From assembly GCA_028710525.1 (NCBI GenBank), contig JAQTTY010000002.1:1-64000 (forward strand): a stretch of DNA of 64,000 nucleotides. Reading direction: 5' to 3'. The notes beneath the pieces are model-generated. The model saw nothing but the letters and a program-made list of their open reading frames with translations, was not told the origin of the DNA and did no database searches. Below are positions 40,138-50,229 of this stretch, piece after piece. Position 1 is the first letter of the stretch; each line of letters begins with the position of its first letter. A program made the position numbers and the translations under genes. Source of the DNA: Gallionella sp. GTDB lineage: Bacteria > Pseudomonadota > Gammaproteobacteria > Burkholderiales > Gallionellaceae.

Positions 40138-42246
40138 TTAAATCGCCCCACGTCCGTTCAGAAACTCTCCCATGGCTTGATCGGCATGGTTGATATGTTC
40201 CATCAGCCAGTCTTTGATGGTGTGCATCACCAATAACTCATTGCCTTTAGCCATTTGAGCGTGTAGGTGCTGCAACTCCTCGATCAGAGTATGGTGCATG
40301 TGGCGGTGGGCATCGATATCGGGATAGTCATGTGCTGCCATATAACTCTCTTCGAAGACGAAATGCTTTTGTGTCGCCGCGACCAGTGCATCGAAACGTG
40401 TCAAACATGCACTCGCATCGTTGCCTTCCATCCATGACTTGTGCAACTCATTGACCTGCTGGACGAGTGCGCGATGTTGGGCATCGATTTCTGCGATGCC
40501 CAACTGATGCAGCTGATCAGTGACGATCAGTGGCGCATCCTTTAAGCGCCCTCCATCGAAGAGACGATACGTGTTCTTGCCAGCTTGTTTACTCATATAC
40601 ATGGCTTGGTCGGAGGCGGATAGCAGCCCATCCATGGTGTTGGCGTGTAGCGGGAAGATGCTGATGCCGACGCTCAACCCTACGCAACTCTCCATACCGT
40701 TGTGATGGGACATCTTCATCTCGAATGCTTGCACTAATTTCTCTGCGACGACTGCGGCATGATTGGGCGATTCCAGATTGCACAAGATGATGGCGAACTC
40801 GTCGCCGCCGAAGCGCACCACGGTGTCGGATTCGCGCACACAGGCCAACAATCGCTGTGCAGACATCTTCAGTACTTCGTCGCCAGCTTCATGACCGAGT
40901 TGGTCATTGACTTGCTTGAATCCGTCCAGATCCGCGAACAGCAAGGCCACATAACTGGAGTCACGTTTTGCTTGTGAGAGTGCATGCGAGAAGCGGTCGA
41001 AGAATAGCGTCCGGTTGGGCAGACCAGTGAGTTTGTCATGGTAGGCAAGATAGCTGATCTTGTGTTCCATCTTCTTGCGATCATCGATATCAAGATTCAC
41101 GCCTATCATTTTGCGCGGTCTGCCTTGGGCGTCAAAATCCACACATTTTCCGCGTCCCTGTATCCAACGATGATGGCCATCCTTGGTGCGCATGCGGAAC
41201 TCGGCGATGAAGTTCTCCTGATGTTGGCTCAGCTCTTCCTGCAAGGTTGCCATCACTTGCTCACGGTCATCTGGATGGATATGGGCTAGCCATTCTTGCT
41301 GTGAAGCTGGAAATTCGTCGGCTTGATAGCCAAGCATGGTGTAGTACTGCGGACTGAATTTAGCTGCGCCACTCTCCATATCCCACTCCCACACGGACTC
41401 TTGGGCGCCCTCCAAGGCCATCTGTAGCATGAGTAGATTGTTCTCCGTCTCTATCTTGGCGAGCTTGCTTTCGGTGATATCGAGCAATGTTCCAATGATT
41501 TTGTAAGGTGTGCCAGCTTCATCGCAGATCTGCATGGCGCAGCAATTCACCCAGCGCACCTCTGACGCGGAACGTCGCAAGCGTATTTCGCGTTCGCAGA
41601 TGGATTTACCTTGGCGCAATTCAGCTAGGCTGTTTATGAAATGATCTAGATCTTCCTCGTGCACATGTTGCGAGAGAAAGTCGACGGGGTTTATTCCTTC
41701 TTTAGGGTAGGGAACGTCTAGGATGCGCATAGCCTCATCAGAGCAATGCAGGGTGTCGGTAGAGAGCAGCCAATGCCAACTGCCTAGGTGTGCAATGCGT
41801 TCGGCCTGTCTTAGCAATTCATCTTGTTCTTTGAACTTGAGCGCGTTCGCCTTGTGTTCCGCTTGCTGGCGGGCTCTATCTAGTGCGTGTCGCACCGCAT
41901 CAGGCAGTCTGCCCAAGCGGTCTTTGAGTACGAAATCTATCGCGCCGTCTTGCAAGAGTTGAACGACCTTTTCGTCACCCAGCGCGCCGGTGACGATGAT
42001 GACGGGTGTGTCGGGATAGTATGTTTTGGTATATCTGAGGGCACTACCGCCGTCGTAAGTCGGCAAGCTGAAATCGGCCAATACGATGTCAGGTGCAAAT
42101 TCACGCAAAGCTAAGTGGAATCCACTCTCGGTGTCTTCTAAGCGCGAACTGAACGTTAAGCCGGCGCGTTTAAGCGTGTGTTCAATCAGCTCCGCATCGC
42201 TAGCGTTGTCTTCTAGTAGCAGTATCTTGGTCATTTCCCTATCCAT
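40138..42246 (-). CDS. REC-PAS-PAS-GGDEF-hemerythrin diguanylate cyclase
   Basis: About 702 residues. REC (KILLLEDNASDAELI, VLADFSLPTYDG), two PAS/PAC domains (about 145-265, 270-395), GGDEF with VVRFGGDEFAIIL (active), and a C-terminal hemerythrin domain (LGIAEIDAQHRALVQQVNEL, HFVFEESYMAAHDYPDIDAH, LMEHINHAD). Oxygen binding at the hemerythrin may tune c-di-GMP synthesis. Start uncertain between ATG 42246, ATG 42234 and an upstream GTG. Its parts mirror, in one chain, the regulator and hemerythrin genes of the neighbouring operon. Confidence 0.88.
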   Translation of the reverse strand: MDREMTKILLLEDNASDAELIEHTLKRAGLTFSSRLEDTESGFHLALREFAPDIVLADFSLPTYDGGSALRYTKTYYPDTPVIIVTGALGDEKVVQLLQDGAIDFVLKDRLGRLPDAVRHALDRARQQAEHKANALKFKEQDELLRQAERIAHLGSWHWLLSTDTLHCSDEAMRILDVPYPKEGINPVDFLSQHVHEEDLDHFINSLAELRQGKSICEREIRLRRSASEVRWVNCCAMQICDEAGTPYKIIGTLLDITESKLAKIETENNLLMLQMALEGAQESVWEWDMESGAAKFSPQYYTMLGYQADEFPASQQEWLAHIHPDDREQVMATLQEELSQHQENFIAEFRMRTKDGHHRWIQGRGKCVDFDAQGRPRKMIGVNLDIDDRKKMEHKISYLAYHDKLTGLPNRTLFFDRFSHALSQAKRDSSYVALLFADLDGFKQVNDQLGHEAGDEVLKMSAQRLLACVRESDTVVRFGGDEFAIILCNLESPNHAAVVAEKLVQAFEMKMSHHNGMESCVGLSVGISIFPLHANTMDGLLSASDQAMYMSKQAGKNTYRLFDGGRLKDAPLIVTDQLHQLGIAEIDAQHRALVQQVNELHKSWMEGNDASACLTRFDALVAATQKHFVFEESYMAAHDYPDIDAHRHMHHTLIEELQHLHAQMAKGNELLVMHTIKDWLMEHINHADQAMGEFLNGRGAI

Positions 42247-42362
42247 ACATGGCAGGCTAGCCTCACCCAAAAAAATTTCGGGCAAGGGCTGCGTGGGCGT
42301 CACATGTGGTGGATATCGGTAAAGGGCCGCGAAACTTTAGAAAAAAACTGGCTAAGGTACTT

Positions 42363-44150
42363 TCAGTAACCTAAGAAACGAGCACCTTGGTAGAACAGCA
42401 GACTGAGTAGCCAAGCCAAGCCTAGCGACCAGAAGATGGAGAAGAGCATAAAGGCGTTGTCCTTCGATTCGCTCTTGAGAGTGGCGATGGTGGACAAGCA
42501 AGGTGTGTAGATTAGGGTGAACAACATGAAGCTGTAGGCCTGTACCCAGTCGAGTTGGTGGGCGAGTGCGCCCCCAAGAGCATTGCCGGAGAGACCGTAG
42601 ATCACGGCTAGCGAACCGATGACGATCTCTTTGGCGACGAAGCCGAAGATCAGCGCGATGGTCAGTTCAGGGGTGATGCCTATCGGCGCAAATAGTGGAT
42701 GCAGCCAGTCACCTATCATGCCGGACAGTGTGTCACTGCTAGCGGGCACCGCGGAGAAGGGGATGTGGGTGAGCAACCAGACCAGAACCACACCGGCGAT
42801 GATGAATTGGGTGGCGCGGCGCAGGAAATGCGTGACCTCATGCCAACCGCGCAGCCACATCTGGCGCAGTGTGGGGAAGCGGTAGGGCGGCAACTCCAAC
42901 ACGAATGGCTCACTATTTTTAAATTTATTTTTGAACAAGAGCGCGGTAAGAATGGCAGCGCCGAAGCTGAACAGATACAAGCTGAATAGCACCAGTGGCG
43001 CCGCTTGTGGACTGAATAGCGCGGCGGTGATGAAGACGAATACCTGCAGACGCGCCGAGCAAAGCGAAAAAGGAATGACCAGCATGGTGAGTAGTCGCAT
43101 CGCACGCGAACGCATCACCCGTGTGCCCATCAGCGCCGGCACATTGCAGCCGAAGCCCATCAGTAACATGACGAAGCCGCGCCCATCCAGCCCCAGTTTC
43201 GCCATCAGCGCGTCCATCAGGAAGGCGGCGCGCGATAGATAGCCGCTGTCTTCTATGATGGCCATGAATAAGAAGAACAGCACGATGATGGGTACGAAGG
43301 CGGCGACCGTGCCGACACCGTTATAGATACCATCTAGCAGCAAGCCTTGTAGTGGTGTCGGTAACCCAGTAAGCGTAGGAGCTAGGACTGAATCATGTAG
43401 CCAACCGAAGCCTGCGGCGATGCCGATTTGCATAGGCTGACCAAACAGGAAGATGCCTTGGAACAATAGATACATGATGGCGAAGAAGATGGGCAACCCC
43501 AGCAGCGGATGTAGCATCAATTTATCCAGCCGTTCGGTGAGATTGTCCGGCAGACGGGAAGGTACTTGTACCGCATGCTTCATCAGGCGTGCCATCTCAC
43601 GTTCGATGTGCTCGTCTTGCTCTAACTGGCTGCGCAACTCTTCGGCCATGCCTGGGGTGCGGTAACGTAACGCGTTGGTGATCGCATGCATGGCCTCCTG
43701 ATAGCCCATGCCGTATTTCCCCGTTAGCAGAAAAATAGGTAGCCCCAACATCTCAGCCATTTTGGCGCAGTCTATGGTGATGCCGAACTTCTTGGCCTCG
43801 TCCGACATATTGAGCAACACCACGATGTTCATATTGAGTTGCTTGAGCTGTAACAGCAGACTCATCTGACGTTCGATCTGGGTGGCGTTAAGTATCACCA
43901 GTGTGAGATCGGGTACGTTGTCGTGCAGGAAGTGGCGCACGACTTGCTCATCGTCAGAATAGCCGTGCAGATCATATATACCCGGCAGATCGATGATCTC
44001 GACCATGTCGCCACCTAGCAATATCTTGCCGCTAAGTAGCTCTACCGTGATGCCTGGCCAATTCCCGACGCGCGCCGAACCGCCAGTCATGCGGTTGAAT
44101 AGCGTGGACTTGCCGGTGTTGGGCATGCCTATGAGTGCAATGCGCTTCAT
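42363..44150 (-). CDS. feoB: Ferrous iron transporter FeoB (short form)
   Basis: A 595-residue inner-membrane Fe(II) permease. N-terminal G domain: G1 GMPNTGKST, G3 DLPGIYDL, G4 NMSD; then a helical GDI region and two Gate-type membrane domains (GRGFVMLLMGFGCNVPALMGTR, VMRSRAMR..TMLVIPFSLCSARLQV). Shorter than E. coli FeoB (773 aa), with shorter inter-domain loops but a complete core. FeoA lies 40 bp upstream in the same direction. Ferrous uptake suits a low-oxygen or iron-rich habitat. Confidence 0.95.
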   Translation of the reverse strand: MKRIALIGMPNTGKSTLFNRMTGGSARVGNWPGITVELLSGKILLGGDMVEIIDLPGIYDLHGYSDDEQVVRHFLHDNVPDLTLVILNATQIERQMSLLLQLKQLNMNIVVLLNMSDEAKKFGITIDCAKMAEMLGLPIFLLTGKYGMGYQEAMHAITNALRYRTPGMAEELRSQLEQDEHIEREMARLMKHAVQVPSRLPDNLTERLDKLMLHPLLGLPIFFAIMYLLFQGIFLFGQPMQIGIAAGFGWLHDSVLAPTLTGLPTPLQGLLLDGIYNGVGTVAAFVPIIVLFFLFMAIIEDSGYLSRAAFLMDALMAKLGLDGRGFVMLLMGFGCNVPALMGTRVMRSRAMRLLTMLVIPFSLCSARLQVFVFITAALFSPQAAPLVLFSLYLFSFGAAILTALLFKNKFKNSEPFVLELPPYRFPTLRQMWLRGWHEVTHFLRRATQFIIAGVVLVWLLTHIPFSAVPASSDTLSGMIGDWLHPLFAPIGITPELTIALIFGFVAKEIVIGSLAVIYGLSGNALGGALAHQLDWVQAYSFMLFTLIYTPCLSTIATLKSESKDNAFMLFSIFWSLGLAWLLSLLFYQGARFLGY

Positions 44151-44190
44151 TTGTTTAGCCTTGTTGGGCGGTGGTTGCGGTCGTTGAAGT

Positions 44191-44454
44191 TCATGGTTTT
44201 GATACCTTGATCTTTGCCGCTTCGGTGCGGCGCAGCATGATGTCGGTCGTGCCTATGCGCACTTGTAGTGGCCCAGAGAAGCTGGCTTTGCGTATCAGTT
44301 CTATCTGTTTGCCGGTGCGGAATCCCAGTGCAAGCAATCGTTGATGCAGCGCTTCTTCGGCGTGGATCGATACGATGGTGGCGGTTTCGCCGATATGCAA
44401 AGAAGCTAGGGTGTTGGCAGGCATGACAGCGGGCGGTTGCGTGAGTGGCCGCAT
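44191..44454 (-). CDS. feoA: Ferrous iron transport protein FeoA
   Basis: An 87-residue SH3-like small protein: LASLHIGETATIVSI, HQRLLALGFRTGKQIELIRKASFSGPLQVRI, MLRRTEAAKIKV are the family core. First gene of a feoAB operon; feoC is absent. Starts at 44454 (or 44424). Its upstream region is shared with divergent dapA (95 bp between starts). Confidence 0.93.
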   Translation of the reverse strand: MRPLTQPPAVMPANTLASLHIGETATIVSIHAEEALHQRLLALGFRTGKQIELIRKASFSGPLQVRIGTTDIMLRRTEAAKIKVSKP

Positions 44455-44489
44455 TATTCCACAGCCATGCCATTCTTGTCGCGCAAGCC

Positions 44490-44519
44490 TTTGGTGCGGT
44501 CAGGGTGATTGGGTTAGAA
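44490..44519 (+). promoter_or_regulatory. Candidate sigma-70 promoter of dapA
   Basis: TTGGTG (44490-44495), 18-bp spacer, TAGAAT (44514-44519), 30 bp before the dapA start. Reasonable match by eye; the start site is not proven. Confidence 0.4.
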
Positions 44520-44549
44520 TGCGCGCTTTCGATCCAAGCGTAGAAGAAC

Positions 44550-45431
44550 ATGATCAAGGGCAGCTTAGTCGCAATCGTTACCCCCATGCTGGAAGACGGC
44601 ACTCTGGACCTGCCCGCGTTTCGTGGGCTCATCGATTTCCATATTGCACAAGGTACGGATGGCATCGTGGTGGTTGGCACCACGGGTGAATCGCCCACGG
44701 TAGATGTGGAAGAGCACGAGTTGCTCATCGCTGAGGCAGTCAAACATTCTGCCAAACGTATTCCCATCATCGCCGGTACGGGTGCCAATTCGACCAAGGA
44801 AGCGATAGAGCTGGCATCCTTCTCCAAGCGAGCCGGTGCCGATGCTTCTTTGACTGTGGTGCCCTATTACAACAAGCCTACTCAGGAAGGTCTGTACCAG
44901 CATTTCAAAGCAATCGCCGAAGCTGTCGATATGCCTCACATCCTATACAACGTGCCCGGTCGTACTGTTGCCGACATGAATAACGACACGGTGTTGCGCT
45001 TGGCGCAGATCCGCAACATCGTTGGTATCAAGGACGCAACGGGTAATATCGAGCGCGGCAGTGATTTGTTGGCGCGTGCGCCCAAAGACTTTGCCATCTA
45101 TAGCGGCGACGATGCCAGCACCTTGGCGCTGATGTTGTTGGGCGCACATGGCACCATTTCAGTGACGGCTAACGTCGCGCCCAAGTTGATGCATGAAATG
45201 TGTGTCGCTGCGTTGCAGGGGGAAGTCGAAAAGGCTCGCGCTATCAACTTCAAGCTGTTGGGCTTGCACAGACACTTGTTTGTCGAATCCAATCCTATCC
45301 CAGTCAAATGGGCGGTGGCACGTATGGGTCAAATGCTCAACACCCTGCGCTTGCCCCTCACTCCATTGTCTCCTTCGGCACATGCCCAAGTCGAACAAGC
45401 GATGCTGCAAGCCGGCGTCATCACTAAATAA
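44550..45431 (+). CDS. dapA: 4-hydroxy-tetrahydrodipicolinate synthase
   Basis: A 293-residue lysine/diaminopimelate pathway enzyme condensing pyruvate with aspartate semialdehyde. Signatures: GTTGESPTV near residue 43, [20 protein letters not shown] with catalytic Tyr, and Schiff-base Lys in [10 protein letters not shown] (about 161). Full length. bamC follows 17 bp downstream, the common dapA-bamC (nlpB) arrangement. Confidence 0.97.
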   Translation: MIKGSLVAIVTPMLEDGTLDLPAFRGLIDFHIAQGTDGIVVVGTTGESPTVDVEEHELLIAEAVKHSAKRIPIIAGTGANSTKEAIELASFSKRAGADASLTVVPYYNKPTQEGLYQHFKAIAEAVDMPHILYNVPGRTVADMNNDTVLRLAQIRNIVGIKDATGNIERGSDLLARAPKDFAIYSGDDASTLALMLLGAHGTISVTANVAPKLMHEMCVAALQGEVEKARAINFKLLGLHRHLFVESNPIPVKWAVARMGQMLNTLRLPLTPLSPSAHAQVEQAMLQAGVITK

Positions 45432-45448
45432 TCAGGTCTGGAGTCAGG

Positions 45449-46000
45449 ATGAAGTTCATTAATGCAAGTTTCGCGTCGGTATGTCTATTGGCTTTTGCTG
45501 GGTGCAGTCTGTTTTCAGGTCAGCAGGCCGATTACAGTAAGGGCGCAACGCAAATGCCCGCACTGGAGGTCCCTCCCGACTTGACTCGTCCTGCAACCGT
45601 GGATACTTATAAGGTGCCGCAGGTGGTATCCGAGGCTCCGGCGCTTGCAGGCGCGACTTCAGCTGATGTTGCGATGCAGATTGAAGAGTCCGGCATAAAC
45701 AGTATTCTAATCAAAGATGCTTTTGATAGAAGTTGGCGCCGTGTCGGACTGGCACTGGAAAGTTTGCAATTGCAGCTGGACGACAAAGACCGCAGCAAGG
45801 GTATCTATTATTTAAAACCCATCGCGGCGGGTGGTCGGTTCGTGTTGCCCAATGAAGCGGGCGTCGCTGCTAGTGTCTATCGCGTGCAGGTCAAAGACGG
45901 TGGCATCAGTTGCAGTGTCACTGTGGCTGCAGCGGACGGTATGAGTGATGACGGCAGCAAGGTCATATTGGACGCGCTGTACAAAAACATTCAACCTTAA
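45449..46000 (+). CDS. bamC: Outer membrane assembly lipoprotein BamC
   Basis: A 183-residue lipoprotein with lipobox LLAFAGC. The unstructured N-terminal segment that binds BamD is present (LEVPPDLTRP), followed by a single helix-grip domain (ILIKDAFDRSWRRVGLALES..., KGIYYL). E. coli BamC is 344 residues with two such domains, so this is the one-domain form often seen in betaproteobacteria. Follows dapA; the MBL gene starts 3 nt after its stop. Confidence 0.9.
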   Translation: MKFINASFASVCLLAFAGCSLFSGQQADYSKGATQMPALEVPPDLTRPATVDTYKVPQVVSEAPALAGATSADVAMQIEESGINSILIKDAFDRSWRRVGLALESLQLQLDDKDRSKGIYYLKPIAAGGRFVLPNEAGVAASVYRVQVKDGGISCSVTVAAADGMSDDGSKVILDALYKNIQP

Positions 46001-46003
46001 AGT

Positions 46004-46771
46004 ATGCGTTTTGCCTCGCTAGGAAGCGGTAGCGAAGGGAACGGCCTATTGGTCGAAGTGGGCGAGAGCCGAGTCTTGATGGATTGTGGTTTTGGTCTAC
46101 AGGACTCGATTACCCGTTTGGCACGCTTGGGTATCACACCTGAACAATTGTCGGGCATCGTCGTCACCCATGAACACGGCGATCACATCTCTGGTGTGGC
46201 TAAACTGGCGCGACGCTACGGTATCGCGGTTTGGTTGACCCACGGCACTTTGCGCGCCCAAGCCAAGGCCTTCGCCAATATCCCAAAATTACATGAGATC
46301 GATGCTCATGCACCATTTTCGATTGGTGACATACAGGTGCAACCCTATCCAGTTCCACACGACGCTGCCGAGCCTGTGCAATATATCTTCGGCGATGGTG
46401 CGCGCCGTTTAGGTGTACTGACCGATGTGGGATGTAGCACGCCGCATATCGAAGCTACGTTGAGCGCTTGTGATGCACTCGTGCTGGAATGCAATCACGA
46501 TAGCGAGATGCTTGCCAATGGTGACTATCCCTATAGCTTGAAACAGCGTGTCGGCGGCCGTTATGGTCATCTGAATAATCAACAATCGGCGCAGATACTA
46601 GCGAATCTTGACGTCAGCCGTTTGCAGCATCTTATAGCCGCTCACCTTAGTCATAAAAACAATACGCCGGAATTGGCGGTAGCCGCGTTGAGCGGGGTGT
46701 TGGGATGTGCGCAAGAATGGGTGAGTGTGGCGAGCCAACTAGACGGATTTGATTGGCGGCAGATCAGTTAA
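46004..46771 (+). CDS. Metallo-beta-lactamase-fold hydrolase (YycJ/WalJ-like)
   Basis: A 255-residue cytoplasmic MBL-fold protein. FASLGSGSEGNGLLVE start, THEHGDHISG metal motif, later VPHDAAEP, LTDVGCST, LECNHD and AAHLSHKNNT. This subfamily includes YycJ/WalJ-type exonuclease-like proteins; the substrate is uncertain. Third gene of the dapA-bamC operon, closed by a strong terminator at 46793. Confidence 0.88.
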   Translation: MRFASLGSGSEGNGLLVEVGESRVLMDCGFGLQDSITRLARLGITPEQLSGIVVTHEHGDHISGVAKLARRYGIAVWLTHGTLRAQAKAFANIPKLHEIDAHAPFSIGDIQVQPYPVPHDAAEPVQYIFGDGARRLGVLTDVGCSTPHIEATLSACDALVLECNHDSEMLANGDYPYSLKQRVGGRYGHLNNQQSAQILANLDVSRLQHLIAAHLSHKNNTPELAVAALSGVLGCAQEWVSVASQLDGFDWRQIS

Positions 46772-46792
46772 GGTAGCTTTGATAGGCAAAAA

Positions 46793-46816
46793 AAGCCGGC
46801 TTGCGCCGGCTTTTTT
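46793..46816. terminator. Strong bidirectional terminator
   Basis: AAGCCGGC-TTGC-GCCGGCTT followed by TTTT on the plus strand and, on the minus strand, by TTTTTG. It separates the convergent MBL gene (ends 46771) and surface lipoprotein gene (ends 46847). Confidence 0.9.
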
Positions 46817-46846
46817 CATTGGGCCAAGCACCGCTGATATTGCTTA

Positions 46847-49132
46847 TCAGTGTTTACGGTGAGTGGAATTCTGATTACTCAAGCTAAGGTATGGCCTGCC
46901 ACGGCGTAGCCATGAAATTAGCAATAGCATGGAAAAGATTGCGATCCCGCTAAAGGCAGGATGTTTAACGGCTATGACTATCGGCCAAAGGCTGATACGG
47001 GTGGCGGTTCTTAATGCCTCGTGTTGACTGATGTAATCGGCCAGCGGAGGCGAATAGTCGTAATACAGCGCTACGAATGCGCGCCCCGGTGCGTTGGTCA
47101 ATAGATATTGATCACGAAATGCTCTTAATGTGACGACTTCATTTGCCAGAGGGCTGCCATAGGCGGCCGTGGCGATGAAACAGCAGTTGTAACACTTGCT
47201 CCCGCTGCCCCCCGTGCTTGGCGAGATGTTGTCGAACCTTGCGACACAACGGGTAATGCTGGTCAGTAAAGTCACGCTACCCGTGCTACAGGCGGCATCA
47301 CCACTCCAGCCCATGAATTTTGATCCGTTCCCTGCAGTTGCAGATAACGCTATCGTCGTGCCCAGCGGGAATATCGCCTGACAGGCTGCACCGCATGAGA
47401 TGCCAGATGGCGTGGAGGTCACGGTACCGAATCCGGTTCCCGACTTCGCAATCGTAAGTGTGCCCGCGCCGCCAATCTCAGTAACACTGTTGGCTGCGGT
47501 GTTGGTCACATAAGCATGATTCCCATCTGGGCTGATAGCAACACCTGTCGGCCCGCTTCCTACAGTGACGGGCGTGAGCGAACTAGTTGGGAGATAGATA
47601 GCGCTTATGGTGTTGTTCCCCTTGTTAGCGACAAAAGCAGTGGCCCCATCCGGACTAATAGACACGGCTGTAGGGAGATTGAATCCCGCAATCGTGCCGG
47701 TGACCAAGCCGCTCGTGGTCGAAATCACACTCACAGTATTGTCGGTCTGATTGGAAACGTAGGCCTTGTTACCATCGGGAGTGATAGCAATGCCGGTGGG
47801 TGTCACCCCTACGGGGATGCGCGCTGCAATCTCCTGTCCAGTCTTTGCGTCTAGCACCGCTACGACGCCTAGTGTGGATGGTGTCGTCGTATCGTTGACT
47901 GCCACATACACTTTCGTCCCATCTGGGCTGGGCGCTATGCCGAGGGGGGCGAAACTGGCGCCAAAAGTTAATCCAGGTAGAGGCGTCTTACTGGCTATGT
48001 TCGCGACAGTAACAGCTCCTCCCAAATGATTGTCGGAAGCGTATAACAACTCGCCATCTGGGCTGATGGCCAAGCCTTGTGGGTTGTCGTAGGTGCCGCC
48101 ACCTGCAACGAAGCCAGTGAGAGCTTCTGCGGGTATCTGCTGTATCAAAGCCGCATCGAGTGCATACACACCGACGGCACCGCCAGCCACATAGACTCGC
48201 TTGCCGTTGGGACTTGCGATGATTCCGTGTGGAACTGCCGTCGCGGTTGTCGGCAAGGAAACGTTGGGTATCATCACCTGATTGGATACCGCGTTGATCA
48301 GGCTGACCGAGCCACTGCTGGCAACATAGATCTTACGGCCGTCAGGACTGAATGCTATCCCCTGTGGCGTCGTCATCGTGCCAGTTATAGTGGCAGTCGC
48401 CAATGCTGTAGGTGATGAGACGTCAGTATTGAATGGACGCGGACTGATGGCCGTGTTCACAGGTGTAGTTAGGTAGGCTAGTCCAGTGGTCGTGCCTGCC
48501 GAAACGCGCGTGGTGATCACACTAGTGCTTGCACCGATAAAGCCGGTAGCGGGGACGTTATTGAAGGTCATCACGTTGTTTGTGGGCGTGGCATCGAAGC
48601 CTGATCCCACGATGTTGACGATGGTGCCAGGAAGTCCGCCGGGGGGATGGATAAAATTGATCCGAGGGCCGCCCGGTTTGGTGATTTGTGTCACAGTGAA
48701 CGTGCCTAGTGCGCCGCCTGCTTGAGTCCAACTACCGCTGGCACTACGTTGCGAGATACTCAGCGCAGTGAGACCCCAAGTATTCAGCGGACATGGCGCA
48801 CGCAACAAGGTGCCCGTGACTGTCGTTCCGTTAGAGGTTCCTTGGACGATGCCATCCATACAATCGATGTCCCCCATCAAAGTGGCCGTGCCAGTCACAC
48901 CGGACGCACCCTGAGTTAAAGAGGACTCCATGAATCCTGTCACTGGCCCCATGATGGGGTCGCTCCCCTGCCAAGTCCCGGCCCAAACACCAGAAAGGTC
49001 TGGAGGCGAGCCGGGGTCGGCAGCTAAACCTCCACCCCCGCCTCCGCCGCAAGCAGCGAGCAAAGAGGTGCAAAGAAGCAGTAGAAAAAGTTTGAAGGGT
49101 GGGATACGGGATGACTCGCTGGGAAGTTTCAT
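46847..49132 (-). CDS. Surface beta-propeller lipoprotein with IPT/TIG and CFI-box C-terminus
   Basis: 761 residues. Lipobox LLAAC followed by GGGGGGG; a small beta domain ([11 protein letters not shown]); IPT/TIG domain about 175-255; YVTN-type propeller about 265-580 with repeats of the form P.GIA.SPDG...YV....; a bacterial-repeat domain ([18 protein letters not shown]); then [29 protein letters not shown], the CFI-box, and a C-terminal TM helix plus RRGRP. GGAGGTGCATC fixes the start at 49132. A lipobox and a C-terminal TM sorting tail in one protein is unusual. Likely adhesive or scaffold. Confidence 0.85.
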   Translation of the reverse strand: MKLPSESSRIPPFKLFLLLLCTSLLAACGGGGGGGLAADPGSPPDLSGVWAGTWQGSDPIMGPVTGFMESSLTQGASGVTGTATLMGDIDCMDGIVQGTSNGTTVTGTLLRAPCPLNTWGLTALSISQRSASGSWTQAGGALGTFTVTQITKPGGPRINFIHPPGGLPGTIVNIVGSGFDATPTNNVMTFNNVPATGFIGASTSVITTRVSAGTTTGLAYLTTPVNTAISPRPFNTDVSSPTALATATITGTMTTPQGIAFSPDGRKIYVASSGSVSLINAVSNQVMIPNVSLPTTATAVPHGIIASPNGKRVYVAGGAVGVYALDAALIQQIPAEALTGFVAGGGTYDNPQGLAISPDGELLYASDNHLGGAVTVANIASKTPLPGLTFGASFAPLGIAPSPDGTKVYVAVNDTTTPSTLGVVAVLDAKTGQEIAARIPVGVTPTGIAITPDGNKAYVSNQTDNTVSVISTTSGLVTGTIAGFNLPTAVSISPDGATAFVANKGNNTISAIYLPTSSLTPVTVGSGPTGVAISPDGNHAYVTNTAANSVTEIGGAGTLTIAKSGTGFGTVTSTPSGISCGAACQAIFPLGTTIALSATAGNGSKFMGWSGDAACSTGSVTLLTSITRCVARFDNISPSTGGSGSKCYNCCFIATAAYGSPLANEVVTLRAFRDQYLLTNAPGRAFVALYYDYSPPLADYISQHEALRTATRISLWPIVIAVKHPAFSGIAIFSMLLLISWLRRGRPYLSLSNQNSTHRKH

Positions 49133-49418
49133 GATGCACCTCCATCTACTTAATAAACTGTCTACCACATGTTTAGACAATGATGCTAAGTATTGCCACG
49201 CTACTCTTTACGGTGGTGAGGGTCAATAAATACTAAGTAAAACAGATGGTTATTATTGCAGTCGTACTGAGTCGCTGCTGCAGGTGGTTTGAGCTGTGTT
49301 TAGGTATGTGCCCGCAAGGTGCGGGATAAACTTTTGGTAGTTCAGATATTCAAACATCAGCAATATCACGTAGCCAACAAATATAGCAATGTACTGATGG
49401 CTACGCTGCTCGGCAAAG

Positions 49419-50204
49419 TTATTTTGCGGGAGCTGATGTCGGTGTCGGGGAGGTCGGTTCGGGCGCCGGACTGCTGGGTTCTGCTGCTGGCATATCTGGG
49501 TCACCGTAGTCCTCGTAGTCATCATACTTGGGGCGCGGTGGATCGCCGTCGTAGACCAGATTCAGTCTGTATTGCAGATAGGCGTCACGGATGAACTGGT
49601 ATCTATCCAGTGTCGTTTGATCCATGACTTTTTCGGCTTCCAGCAGTTGCGCTCGGGTCTTGACGCCATTGAGGCCATACAGTGAATTGCGGGTGGCGAC
49701 GGGCTTGATCTTGCCTGACTGGCTAGGGACAGTGTCGACCACGCGGCCAAAACCGTCACGCATCGTGGACGGGCCTAATAACGGTAACATCACGTAAGGG
49801 CCTGGTTGCACGCCCCAATAGCCTAGAGTCTGCCCAAAATCTTCGTTGTGTTTTTCCAAACGTGACGCTACGTTGATTAGACCGAAGATACCAAACGTCG
49901 AATTGATAAGAACTCGAGATGCATCAGAGGCCGCTTGTTTAAATTTGAATTGCAATAAGTCGTTCGCGGTGACCACGACATCATCCAGATTGGAGAAGAA
50001 GTTATTCACCATCGATTTTGCCGGGCTGGGCATGACTTTGTCGTAGCCTTGTGCGAGTGGTTTGGCAACGGTTCTATCCAATCCGTCGTTGAATTTGTAT
50101 ACGCCGCGATTGAATGACTCATAGGGGTCGGCAGGGTTGCTGCCGCTGGCGCAGCCTGACAGGGTAAGGACCGCAAGGACGGTCAAAATGCTGAGTGGTC
50201 GCAT
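49419..50204 (-). CDS. mlaA: MlaA (VacJ) phospholipid-transport lipoprotein
   Basis: A 261-residue outer-membrane lipoprotein that removes misplaced phospholipids from the outer leaflet. Lipobox LSGC; DPYESFNRGVYKFNDGLD, NNFFSNLDDVVVTANDLLQ, RVLINSTFGIFGLINVAS, GQTLGYWGVQPGPYVMLPLLGPS are family signatures. A Pro/Ser/Thr-rich acidic tail closes it. Start 50204 (MRPLSILTVL). The rest of the Mla system is not here. It follows nudix and bamD on the same strand with a 25-bp gap, so all three may be one operon. Confidence 0.95.
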   Translation of the reverse strand: MRPLSILTVLAVLTLSGCASGSNPADPYESFNRGVYKFNDGLDRTVAKPLAQGYDKVMPSPAKSMVNNFFSNLDDVVVTANDLLQFKFKQAASDASRVLINSTFGIFGLINVASRLEKHNEDFGQTLGYWGVQPGPYVMLPLLGPSTMRDGFGRVVDTVPSQSGKIKPVATRNSLYGLNGVKTRAQLLEAEKVMDQTTLDRYQFIRDAYLQYRLNLVYDGDPPRPKYDDYEDYGDPDMPAAEPSSPAPEPTSPTPTSAPAK

Positions 50205-50229
50205 GATTTTACGTTCTGTTAAGAAAATA

